23,471 nt of DNA from an uncultured Eubacteriales bacterium (GTDB lineage Bacteria > Bacillota > Clostridia > Oscillospirales > Oscillospiraceae), in the NCBI GenBank assembly GCA_900546295.1, contig URCK01000021.1, positions 1-23,471 of the forward strand, in the 5' to 3' direction. This document shows, in pieces, positions 15,887-22,554 of this stretch. A program made the position numbers and the translations under genes. Every line of letters starts with the position of its first letter. Position 1 is the first letter of the stretch. The notes under the pieces were generated by a model. The model did not search any database. It was given only the letters and a program-made list of their open reading frames with translations, and was not told where the DNA came from.

Positions 15887-16114
15887 CTATCTCGTGCGGG
15901 GAATCGGGAGAGAATGTAAGAAATGCGTCGCGATCCGGACGGTCTGTTCAGTTTTCTTTTCTACGAGATCTGCCAGAAGCAGAACAAAAATGGACGCCAG
16001 CAAAATAAGGCTGGCGTCCAGAATAATCATGCTGTTGTGCGCGGCGCAGGAGAAAGCGGCGCAGTCTGCCTGCGCAAAGGGAAACGCTGCTGCATCAAAG
16101 AAAAACTTGGTCAT
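15887..16114 (-). CDS. 75-aa small membrane protein or leader peptide upstream of lctP
   Basis: The ORF begins with ATG behind a good AAAGGAG site (9-nt spacing), downstream of a clear promoter. The product has Phe/Ala-rich and Cys-containing N-terminal residues and then one strongly hydrophobic segment (about 28-50) unusually dense in Ile, Leu and Val (MIILDASLILLASIFVLLL). A charged tail follows. I do not recognise a family. Two readings are possible: a small single-pass membrane protein, or a regulatory leader ORF for the lctP-dehydrogenase-ilvE genes. The second is favoured by a perfect 11-bp inverted repeat with a T run placed exactly over the Ile/Leu/Val codons (residues 32-42). No good promoter lies between this ORF and lctP. 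Confidence 0.55.
   Translation of the reverse strand: MTKFFFDAAAFPFAQADCAAFSCAAHNSMIILDASLILLASIFVLLLADLVEKKTEQTVRIATHFLHSLPIPRTR
15984..16020 (-). promoter_or_regulatory. Terminator-like inverted repeat inside the leader ORF
   Basis: On the minus strand TGGACGCCAGC (16020-16010), an 8-nt loop, GCTGGCGTCCA (16001-15991) and then TTTTTGTT. The repeat is perfect over 11 bp and followed by T residues, so it looks like an intrinsic terminator. It lies within codons 32-42 of the 75-codon ORF, so translation would interfere with its folding. Confidence 0.6.
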
Positions 16115-16145
16115 CGTGGCTTTCTCCTTTCTTGAGGATGGGTGA

Positions 16146-16174
16146 AGTGTAACACATATTATTTCCGATCGCAA
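16146..16174 (-). promoter_or_regulatory. Promoter of the leader ORF (and possibly the lctP operon)
   Basis: On the minus strand TTGCGA (16169-16174), a 17-bp spacer and TACACT (16146-16151), 31 bp before the ORF start. Confidence 0.65.
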
Positions 16175-16298
16175 GAGAAAATTGGACTAATTATGCAGGA
16201 TTGGACGAACGAACAAAAATGAAAAACGAGAGCTTTTCGGCATTGTTGAAATGCAATAACGGCCGCGCGGAAGAGTTGGACGTACCCCTGAAATTTTC

Positions 16299-16328
16299 GC
16301 ATAGGGACGTTCCGTGCGCCCATAGGAT
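16299..16328 (+). promoter_or_regulatory. Candidate sigma-E (mother-cell) promoter of sigK
   Basis: GCATAGG (16299-16305), a 15-bp spacer and CATAGGAT (16321-16328) resemble the sigma-E consensus (-35 KMATATT, -10 CATACANT) better than sigma-A. It lies 24 bp before the sigK start, and sigK is under sigma-E control in B. subtilis. Confidence 0.4.
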
Positions 16329-16352
16329 GAACAAAAACGGGAGGAATATATC

Positions 16353-16889
16353 ATGGTTTCTGTCGCCCTGACACTGCTTGCCCATGCGATGCTGCTGTCG
16401 CTGCACCTGTCGAACGGTTCGTTTCCGCGCCCCCTTTCCGCCAAGGAGGAGCGCGCGTGCGTCGCGCGGATGCTCGAGGGGGATATGGATGCGCGCAATA
16501 CGCTCATCGAGCACAATCTGCGCCTCGTCGCGCACGTCGTCAAGAAGTACTACACCCGCACCGAGGAGCAGGATGACCTCGTTTCCATCGGCACGATCGG
16601 CCTCATCAAGGGCATTTCCAGCTACCGCCCCGAAAAAGGTACCCGCCTCGCAACCTACGCTGCAAAGTGCATTGAGAATGCTATCCTATCGCAGCGGAAC
16701 AGACCGGCGGTTGAGGCTGGTCTGCCCGTTTGCTATGTATTATTGCTGCGCTTTCAGGTGTTTCGCGGCGGCATCTACCAGTTCCAGCTTCTGCTCCGTG
16801 GAGCAGGGCAGCTTTTGGATGGATTTCAGCGCCTGCTCGGACTGGAACTTCGCCAGCTCCTGCCCAAGCTCCTGCTGCGCCTGCTTTGA
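16353..16889 (+). CDS. sigK: Sigma-K N-terminal portion (SpoIVCB-like), interrupted
   Basis: SigK is the late mother-cell sigma factor of sporulation. Residues 1-111 match SigK well: a hydrophobic N-terminus (ALTLLAHAMLLSLHL), FPRPLSAKEE, ARNTLIEHNLRLVAHVVKKYY, DDLVSIGTIGLIKGISSYRPEKGTRLATYAAKCIEN. Similarity then stops at about base 16685. The remaining 67 codons (Leu/Gln/Arg-rich) are read through unrelated DNA, largely antisense to another ORF. A full SigK is about 230-240 aa, so the DNA-binding regions 3-4 are missing. The break falls where B. subtilis sigK is split into spoIVCB and spoIIIC by skin. GGGAGGA supports the start. Either a half-gene joined by excision during sporulation, or a disrupted gene. 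Confidence 0.9.
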   Translation: MVSVALTLLAHAMLLSLHLSNGSFPRPLSAKEERACVARMLEGDMDARNTLIEHNLRLVAHVVKKYYTRTEEQDDLVSIGTIGLIKGISSYRPEKGTRLATYAAKCIENAILSQRNRPAVEAGLPVCYVLLLRFQVFRGGIYQFQLLLRGAGQLLDGFQRLLGLELRQLLPKLLLRLL

Positions 16890-16916
16890 TTTGGGAAAGA
16901 TCAGAAATACTTCCAC
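16740..16916 (-). CDS. Short minus-strand ORF, 58 aa, just inside the sigK break
   Basis: Reading on the minus strand from GTG at 16916, behind GGAAGGAAGGG, gives a 58-residue protein ending in TAA about 55 bp from the sigK break. It begins MEVFLIFPKSK and continues as a Gln/Glu/Lys/Ala-rich stretch likely to be helical (QELGQELAKFQSEQALKSIQ), ending HLKAQQ. The frame extends a further 11 codons upstream to a TAG without an ATG, so it may be the 3' remnant of a longer gene. The composition looks coding, while the opposite-strand sigK tail does not. I do not recognise the family. Confidence 0.45.
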   Translation of the reverse strand: MEVFLIFPKSKQAQQELGQELAKFQSEQALKSIQKLPCSTEQKLELVDAAAKHLKAQQ

Positions 16917-17113
16917 GGCAGCCCTTCCTTCCGGAGCGTTTTCTGCTTCACTCTATGTGCGTTTTCCGATGCATATGCAGAGTATGAAAACCGCAAATCT
17001 ATGTACGCAAGTGAAGAATACGCGGGGAGAGGAGCTGCCGGGCCTGAGTTTTACACGGGGTTGGATTTAACGGTCACGAATTGCCGGTGAGACGGTACAG
17101 AACCGAAACAAAT

Positions 17114-17150
17114 AAAAGGAAGGCGAGGGATGATCCCTCGCCTTCCTTTT
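17114..17150 (-). terminator. Terminator of the surface peptidase gene
   Basis: A perfect 17-bp inverted repeat (17114-17130 with 17134-17150) with a TGA loop is flanked by A and T runs. It lies 10 bp after the minus-strand stop. Confidence 0.92.
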
Positions 17151-17159
17151 TGGCGGTGT

Positions 17160-20100
17160 TTACTGATAGGCGCGATAGAGGAAGGTGACGATCTGGCCGC
17201 GCGTGCAGGTCGCATTCGGGCTGAACGTCGTGGCAGAGGTGCCCTTGGTCACATCGTTTGCAACGGCCCACAGAACCGCATTCGCGTAGAACGCATCGGG
17301 CGCAACGTCGGTGAACGGATTGTTCGTGCCGGCGGCGGGCTGGTTCAGGGAACGATGCAGGAAAGTGACGATCTGGCCGCGTGTGCAGGTCGCATCCGGG
17401 CTGAACGTCGTGGCAGAGGTGCCGTTGGTCACGCCGTTTTCGACTGCCCACAGAACAGCATTATAGTAGTAGCTGCCGGGGGCAACGTCGGTGAAGGCGG
17501 TCGTGGTGGCCTTGGGAGCGGGGCTGCCCTTGGCACGCCACAGGAAGGTCACAGCCTGCGCGCGGTTGCAGTTGGCGTTGGGGGAGAAGGTGGTGGCGGA
17601 GGTGCCGGTGGTGATACCCTTCTCAACCGCCCACTCGACCGCATCGAAGAAGTAGTCCGTCTTCTTCACGTCGTTGAACTTGCTGTCGGGCTGGCTGGGC
17701 TGGCTCGGCTGGCTGGGCTGAGACGGCTGAGACGGAATGACCGGAACGAAGCCGCCGGGGACATCGGTGTGGTCAGCGTTGCGTGCCGTAACGTAGATGG
17801 CGTCGGGGGACTCAAAGCAGGCGTTCTTGGAGCCGTCGCCGAAGAGGAAGAAGCCGCGCTTTTCCACTGCGCCGCGCTCAGGGAACGGATCTGCGTTGGT
17901 CTTGAGCCACTCGTCATTCAGCTTGTAGAGGTCAGTCTTGGAGTCGGCCAGAACGGTGGAAACACCGGTGTACTCGCCGTCCACGATCGCCAGATTGACA
18001 GCAACGTAGACCGTGTTGAGATCGTTATTGTCCACGCGGACGGAGTAGTACTTGCTGGCAGCCTGACCCGCGGGAACGGTCAGCGCAACGGGCTTGCCGT
18101 CCTTGAGCAGGTAGAAGCTGAAGCCGCTCAGCTCGCCGGAGATGAGCTTGTTCCAATCGGCATTGCTCATGCCGGCGGGACGGGCATACTTGAACTCAAG
18201 GCGCATGGGGAGAACAAAGGTGTTGGCGAGGAAGTCCTCGTCGTCGAGCGGCAGATAAACGCCGTTCTTGCCGTGCCCGGCAGCGTACTGAGCGGCGGAC
18301 TTGGAGGTGTTGCCGCGGTCAGCCCACATGTCGATCGAGAAGTCGGTCGCGCCGAGGAGTGTCTCGTTGTTCAGCAGGGAAGCACTGATCTTGCCGCTGG
18401 CGTCCTTGTAAGTGCCGACGGTGACATCGAGCAGGTCAAGGTCGGCGCGGTCGGCGTTCAGACCGTCAATGTCGGCCCACATGAGCTGTGCGCCCGCATC
18501 GCCGGAGTAGCGCGCCATTTCGAGCATGCCGTCGGCCATCATCTTGGTCATCTGGATGATCGCGTCAACGCCGATGCGCTCGTTGGCGGAGTGCCACCAA
18601 CGCTCGTTGCCCGGGAGGACAGCGCCGAAGGCGGTCATCTTGTTGCGGAAGTTCGTGGCGAGCGTGCCGCCGGTCGTGCCAACGGGATAGGTGATATCCA
18701 GCAGGTCTGCGGGGCCGTCAAACTCGGAGGGATCATACTCGATGCTGGCGCGGTAGCTGGCATACTGCAGCGCGGTCAGCAGGTTGTCGTGAGACAGGTA
18801 GAGGGAAGGATCGGAGAACTTGGGGATACCATAGACGGTCACCTGATCCCAACTGCCGTCAGGCTTCTGAACCCAATTGGTATTGGCGGTGATCAGCGAG
18901 AAGCCCTTCGCTTCGAATGCCGTGACAACAGCGTTCGTTGCAGTATCGTAAGCGTCCTTAGTGGCATGCAGGCTTCTGACATACATCGGGATGGAGAGCT
19001 TGCCGTCGGCATAGAAGCTGGCGAGCTCATAGCTGCCCTTGATGCCGCCCATCAGAGCCAGCGTCAGGTTGGCAGCGCCATTGTCGGGGTTGCGGAGCAG
19101 CTCAGCAGGGATGCCCATGTACTTACCGATGTAGGCCTCGCCCTCCTTGCAGTTGCGGAAGAACAGGTCGGAGAGACCGGCAGCAGCTTTCTTCAGCTGG
19201 AGGCCGGCGGGGAGCGCCTCGTTGAGGAGATACATACCCCAAACGACGGCATTCTTGCCGTACTGCGGCATGGGCATTTCCATCGCAACGTCGGTATTGA
19301 TCTCGAGGGTCAGAACGCCGTTCTCAGCGGTGCACTGAACCTTGGGAGTCGTACCGGCGGCAGTGGGCAGCCAACCGCGCGCGGTCGCGGCGGTTTCCAC
19401 CGCAGTGATGAACGCAGTGATCTCAGCCTCGCTCGCCTTGCTCACGTCAAGCGTGAAGACGGCGCGGGAAGCGACCTGAGAGGTGCTGCCGTGGACGATG
19501 TCCTTGAGAGTCTCGTCGCCCTCGCGCAGCGTCACGCCGGCGCCAGCGGTCAGTAGGCTGAACGCCTTGCCGCTGTCAGCGGAAAGGTTCATTTCAACGT
19601 AGGGCGTCCAGGCTCTCGTGTTGCCGACGACCACGGGGAAGCGGGAGTCGGAGGTGTAGGCCGCGATGGGGGTCTCCTCGCGGTTGAGGGACTTGTAGGA
19701 CCAGTTGTCATAGAAGCTGGGGTTGCCGGTATAGTAGGGGATATCCATGTACTTCAGGGTATCCTCGACGGAGGGGACGCCAGGGTTGCTGTCCTCGTAA
19801 GCGCCCATGACGATGCGGATGCGGCGGTCAAACTTCACGCCGGAATCCATCAGCGCCTTGGCGGCAAAAAGGGTGGCAAGGCAGGGACCGCTGTCGTCCT
19901 GAACGCCTGCACCGTAGAGCCAGCCATCCTTGACGTACGGGTTGTAGTAAGCGGTGGGATCCAGTTCACCCTTGGAGTTGACCCAGCGGTTCAGGTTGCC
20001 CTTGGGGTCGTTGGACTGAGTGGGGGAGTCGAGATGGCTGAGCGCCATGACCATTTCAGGCGCATCGGGATCACCGATCTCAACATAAACATACTTGTCG

Positions 20101-21926
20101 TCCTGACGCTGCACGACCTCGAAGCCGAGGTTCTCGGCAAGCTCCTTGACCCAGGCGAACTTCGCAGTTTTTCTGTCGCCTTCATTGTTGTTATTCTCAG
20201 TGTTGGGAACGGTGAACGGATACTGGCTGGGGATGCTGCCGGCATTTTTGGAGCCATAGGAGATGGAGTTGTAGCTGGAGCCGGTGGCAAGGCCGCCAAT
20301 CAGGGTGTTGGGGTCATAGGTGTCGTCGCCGACGACCATGTTGCCGACGTAACCGCTGAGATTTTCAACGGCAGAGTGGATCTTTGCGCGCTCATCGTCC
20401 GTCACGGTCACCTGATAGGTGACGTTCGGCGTGAACTTGCTGTCATCATCGGGCTCGTTGCCCTGCTCGCGCTGGAGGTGGATCGTAGCATACTTAACGA
20501 GCGCACGGAGTGGAGCGTTGCTGAGATCCAGATCAACGTCGGGGTTTTTGCTTTTCAGCGCGTCGCGCTCGGGATGCCACTGGAGCGCCAGAGCGAAGAG
20601 GCTGTCCTGATGCTCAATGGCTTCCACGATACCGTCGGAGGAGCGGGCGACGATGGTCAGGCCCTCGCCGAGGTGCTCGGGATCAACTGCCTGATGGTGC
20701 GCGGTAGCGACGAGATCGATGCTCTCGCGATTGCCGAAGATCTCGCCGAGCCACTTGGACTTGCTGTAATCGATGGCAATGTTGTCGTTGCCGACACCAG
20801 CAGCGAGCTCATGGTAGCCCGTGCCGCCGCTGTGAACCAGACCGTCAATGGTGACGCGGAAGTGTCCGTCCTCACAGGCCTTGGTATAATCGCCAAGGTC
20901 GGGATTGTAGACACCCGTTTTCCAATCACAGGTGCTGCCGAGCTTTTTCTCAACGGGATTGGTGTAGTCATATACCGTATAACCGGTATCCTTGATCTGC
21001 TGCTCCGTGATCTCAGTCATGGCCTTGCCGGTGATTTCAGCAAGCTTCTTCCAGTCTTCCATGGAGGGACCGGAGAGAATGGAACTGACGCGGTCAAAGC
21101 TGATCTCGCCGTTCAGGACCTTCTGGCCGAGGTAATAGGGAACATCCTGAATGAGCTTGCCGCCCATGGCGACGTTGAAGCCCTGCTCGCCGCGGCAAAC
21201 GGCCAGCATCGGCACGTCGAGCGCCACAGCCTGCTGCATCAGCTGGATGTCAGAGGTGTCGCGGACGTTATTCGGGCCGCTGGAGCCGTGCGGGGTCTGG
21301 AGCTCGCCGTAGAGGTACGGATTCCAGTCTTCGCCGCCGGTCATGAAGATACCGTCGAGCTGATAGAGGACCGATCTGGCCTCAAAGGCATTGGAGACTC
21401 GCGGAAGGAAGACCGCGAGCGCGCCGTTGCGCTCGTAGGCCTCGGCGAAGCCCTTGTAGGCATCGCCGACCTCGTCACTCTTCCAGGAAATGCCGATCAC
21501 GGGACGCTCGTTCACGGCCGTGACTTCGACGCCGGTCAGGTACTCGTACTCGTCATCCAGAAGGAGGTTAGCCGTGACCGCCTTGCCGAGCGTGCGCTCG
21601 CCGGGCATACAGGTGAAGTCGGTGGGAGTCGCATCGGCAACGCCCATCACGGCCTGCAGAGCTTCGATGGAATCGATGCCGCTGCCGGTGGTGTCGGTCA
21701 CAGGAACGGTCGTGGCCACACGGGCTCGATGCACGTTGTTGTATTCGAGTTCGCCCTTTTCGTTGATCTGGTAGAGAATTGCATTCTCAACCAGCGTGCC
21801 GGTGGGAGTGCTTTCCGGTGCGCCGTTTTCGGCGGCAAAAACACCGGTCGTCATCATGCTGAGCAGCATGACAACCGTCAGGAAGAGACTGGTCGCGCGG
21901 GATAGATGCTTTTTCATTGATTTCAT
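17160..21926 (-). CDS. Exported peptidase C26 + PepV-like M20 dipeptidase + SLH fusion
   Basis: A 1588-aa surface protein. The signal peptide (1 to about 31) ends TTGVFA. A class-I glutamine-amidotransferase-like C26 domain (about 141-485; gamma-glutamyl hydrolase/PuuD type) has nucleophile C244 in LAVCRGEQG, HHQAV at 410-414 and H451/E453 in LQWHPE. A PepV/Sapep-type M20 metallopeptidase domain (about 505-1140) has SHLDSP (H631, D633), GVQDDSGP (D677/D678), YEDSNPG (E711), SDSRFPVV and GAVLPGNERWWHSANE (H1112). A beta-rich region (about 1160-1390), an SQP-repeat linker (1399-1413) and three SLH repeats (about 1416-1467, 1477-1527, 1537-1586) follow. The SLH repeats should hold it to the cell wall. 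Two-step cleavage of gamma-glutamyl peptides is inferred. The start was chosen for the signal peptide; GGAGG lies 12 nt upstream. Confidence 0.9.
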   Translation of the reverse strand: MKSMKKHLSRATSLFLTVVMLLSMMTTGVFAAENGAPESTPTGTLVENAILYQINEKGELEYNNVHRARVATTVPVTDTTGSGIDSIEALQAVMGVADATPTDFTCMPGERTLGKAVTANLLLDDEYEYLTGVEVTAVNERPVIGISWKSDEVGDAYKGFAEAYERNGALAVFLPRVSNAFEARSVLYQLDGIFMTGGEDWNPYLYGELQTPHGSSGPNNVRDTSDIQLMQQAVALDVPMLAVCRGEQGFNVAMGGKLIQDVPYYLGQKVLNGEISFDRVSSILSGPSMEDWKKLAEITGKAMTEITEQQIKDTGYTVYDYTNPVEKKLGSTCDWKTGVYNPDLGDYTKACEDGHFRVTIDGLVHSGGTGYHELAAGVGNDNIAIDYSKSKWLGEIFGNRESIDLVATAHHQAVDPEHLGEGLTIVARSSDGIVEAIEHQDSLFALALQWHPERDALKSKNPDVDLDLSNAPLRALVKYATIHLQREQGNEPDDDSKFTPNVTYQVTVTDDERAKIHSAVENLSGYVGNMVVGDDTYDPNTLIGGLATGSSYNSISYGSKNAGSIPSQYPFTVPNTENNNNEGDRKTAKFAWVKELAENLGFEVVQRQDDKYVYVEIGDPDAPEMVMALSHLDSPTQSNDPKGNLNRWVNSKGELDPTAYYNPYVKDGWLYGAGVQDDSGPCLATLFAAKALMDSGVKFDRRIRIVMGAYEDSNPGVPSVEDTLKYMDIPYYTGNPSFYDNWSYKSLNREETPIAAYTSDSRFPVVVGNTRAWTPYVEMNLSADSGKAFSLLTAGAGVTLREGDETLKDIVHGSTSQVASRAVFTLDVSKASEAEITAFITAVETAATARGWLPTAAGTTPKVQCTAENGVLTLEINTDVAMEMPMPQYGKNAVVWGMYLLNEALPAGLQLKKAAAGLSDLFFRNCKEGEAYIGKYMGIPAELLRNPDNGAANLTLALMGGIKGSYELASFYADGKLSIPMYVRSLHATKDAYDTATNAVVTAFEAKGFSLITANTNWVQKPDGSWDQVTVYGIPKFSDPSLYLSHDNLLTALQYASYRASIEYDPSEFDGPADLLDITYPVGTTGGTLATNFRNKMTAFGAVLPGNERWWHSANERIGVDAIIQMTKMMADGMLEMARYSGDAGAQLMWADIDGLNADRADLDLLDVTVGTYKDASGKISASLLNNETLLGATDFSIDMWADRGNTSKSAAQYAAGHGKNGVYLPLDDEDFLANTFVLPMRLEFKYARPAGMSNADWNKLISGELSGFSFYLLKDGKPVALTVPAGQAASKYYSVRVDNNDLNTVYVAVNLAIVDGEYTGVSTVLADSKTDLYKLNDEWLKTNADPFPERGAVEKRGFFLFGDGSKNACFESPDAIYVTARNADHTDVPGGFVPVIPSQPSQPSQPSQPSQPDSKFNDVKKTDYFFDAVEWAVEKGITTGTSATTFSPNANCNRAQAVTFLWRAKGSPAPKATTTAFTDVAPGSYYYNAVLWAVENGVTNGTSATTFSPDATCTRGQIVTFLHRSLNQPAAGTNNPFTDVAPDAFYANAVLWAVANDVTKGTSATTFSPNATCTRGQIVTFLYRAYQ
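17178..17500 (-). repeat. 180-bp tandem repeat encoding the last two SLH modules
   Basis: The sequence at 17181-17252 recurs at 17361-17432 with only four mismatches, at an exact 180-bp offset. A third, more diverged copy lies about 183 bp further on. This is a nucleotide-level duplication of SLH modules. Confidence 0.8.
17688..17735 (-). repeat. 9-bp tandem repeat encoding the SQP linker
   Basis: Repeated 9-bp units of the type GGCTGGCTG (+ strand) encode Pro-Ser-Gln-Pro-Ser-Gln between the beta-rich region and the SLH repeats. It is prone to length change by slippage. Confidence 0.75.
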
Positions 21927-22554
21927 GATGTGACATATCCTCCATTTTTCAATTTTGGCGGCTGCGGCGCCGCTTTTCACGCGGTGGTCTCGTCTAAATA
22001 AGGAGTGGCAACTTGTGCATGATCCCCCCAAAAAGGATCACTGAAGTGGATGTGCTGACTCGCCTGATCCTCCACATCAAACCGCCGAACAAATATCCCG
22101 GCGGTGACGGACAGTGCCAGTTTCCAACGCTTCTATACTCCTCCTTTCATAGAAAAAATACAGGAGATAAAGCAAACTCAGCCGGATTGGGGCTGAGACT
22201 TCCTTCATTTCCTTTTTGTTAAGAACAATGATAACACATGAAGAGCGGGCGTGCCTATTGATAAAAATGTAGATTTTTTTGGAAAAAATTATCGAAAGCA
22301 TAAAAAAATGAGAAATATATTCAAAAACACTGAAAAAAGAACGGAAGAAAACAAAAGGCGTCCGCTTTCCGCTTTTCGATTGAGCCGCGCGGCGCGAACG
22401 CACGGCCTTCTGAACCTGAAGGATAAAGAATGATAAGAATTTTCAGAGAACGCTTTCATGATTTTCCCTTGGAGCGTCTTTTCATCAAACGGATTCCGAG
22501 CCGATATAATAGAGCCATAACACCTGTCAGTGTAACATCATGCGAGGTGCCGTC
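21927..22554. other. 628-bp non-coding region between divergent surface peptidase and recombinase genes
   Basis: No convincing gene was found. It is GC-rich near the peptidase and very AT-rich at about 22255-22340, unlike the rest of the window. Structures seen are an ACCGCCG/CGGCGGT hairpin (22081-22105), a CTCAGCC/GGCTGAG hairpin (22177-22197) and the inverted repeat TTGTT-AAG-AACAA (22216-22228). The long upstream stretch may be an untranslated leader of the peptidase gene; no known riboswitch was recognised. Confidence 0.6.
22505..22510 (+). promoter_or_regulatory. Candidate -10 element of the recombinase gene
   Basis: A perfect TATAAT lies 44 bp before the recombinase start. No good -35 hexamer is seen at 16-18 bp; TTTCAT at 22480-22485 is 19 bp away. 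The promoter may be weak or need an activator. Confidence 0.4.

Noticed and set aside
16920..17095. Plus-strand reading with EYENRKS and EEYAGRGAAGPEF segments
   Set aside because: Protein-like in places but lacks a clear start, is closed by a TGA upstream and overlaps the upstream frame of the minus-strand ORF; too short to support.
17178..17735. CRISPR-like array suggested by regular repeats
   Set aside because: The repeats encode SLH modules and an SQP linker in frame; no short palindromic repeats with unique spacers.
17130..19556. 808-codon + strand frame antisense to the surface peptidase
   Set aside because: It is an antisense shadow; the sense frame has signal peptide, catalytic motifs and SLH repeats, while this one repeats Gly/Ala/Arg-rich mirror sequence.
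20034..21905. 623-codon + strand frame antisense to the peptidase N-terminal half
   Set aside because: Same reason: mirror of the C26 and M20 coding sequence, with no start signal or domain.
22077..22403. 108-codon minus-strand ORF upstream of the peptidase
   Set aside because: No ribosome site at its start, low-complexity hydrophobic/basic content, and it spans hairpins and the AT-rich block.
22251..22433. 60-codon + strand ORF in the AT-rich gap
   Set aside because: GTG start without a convincing ribosome site; Lys/Arg/Asn-rich product explained by AT-rich composition.
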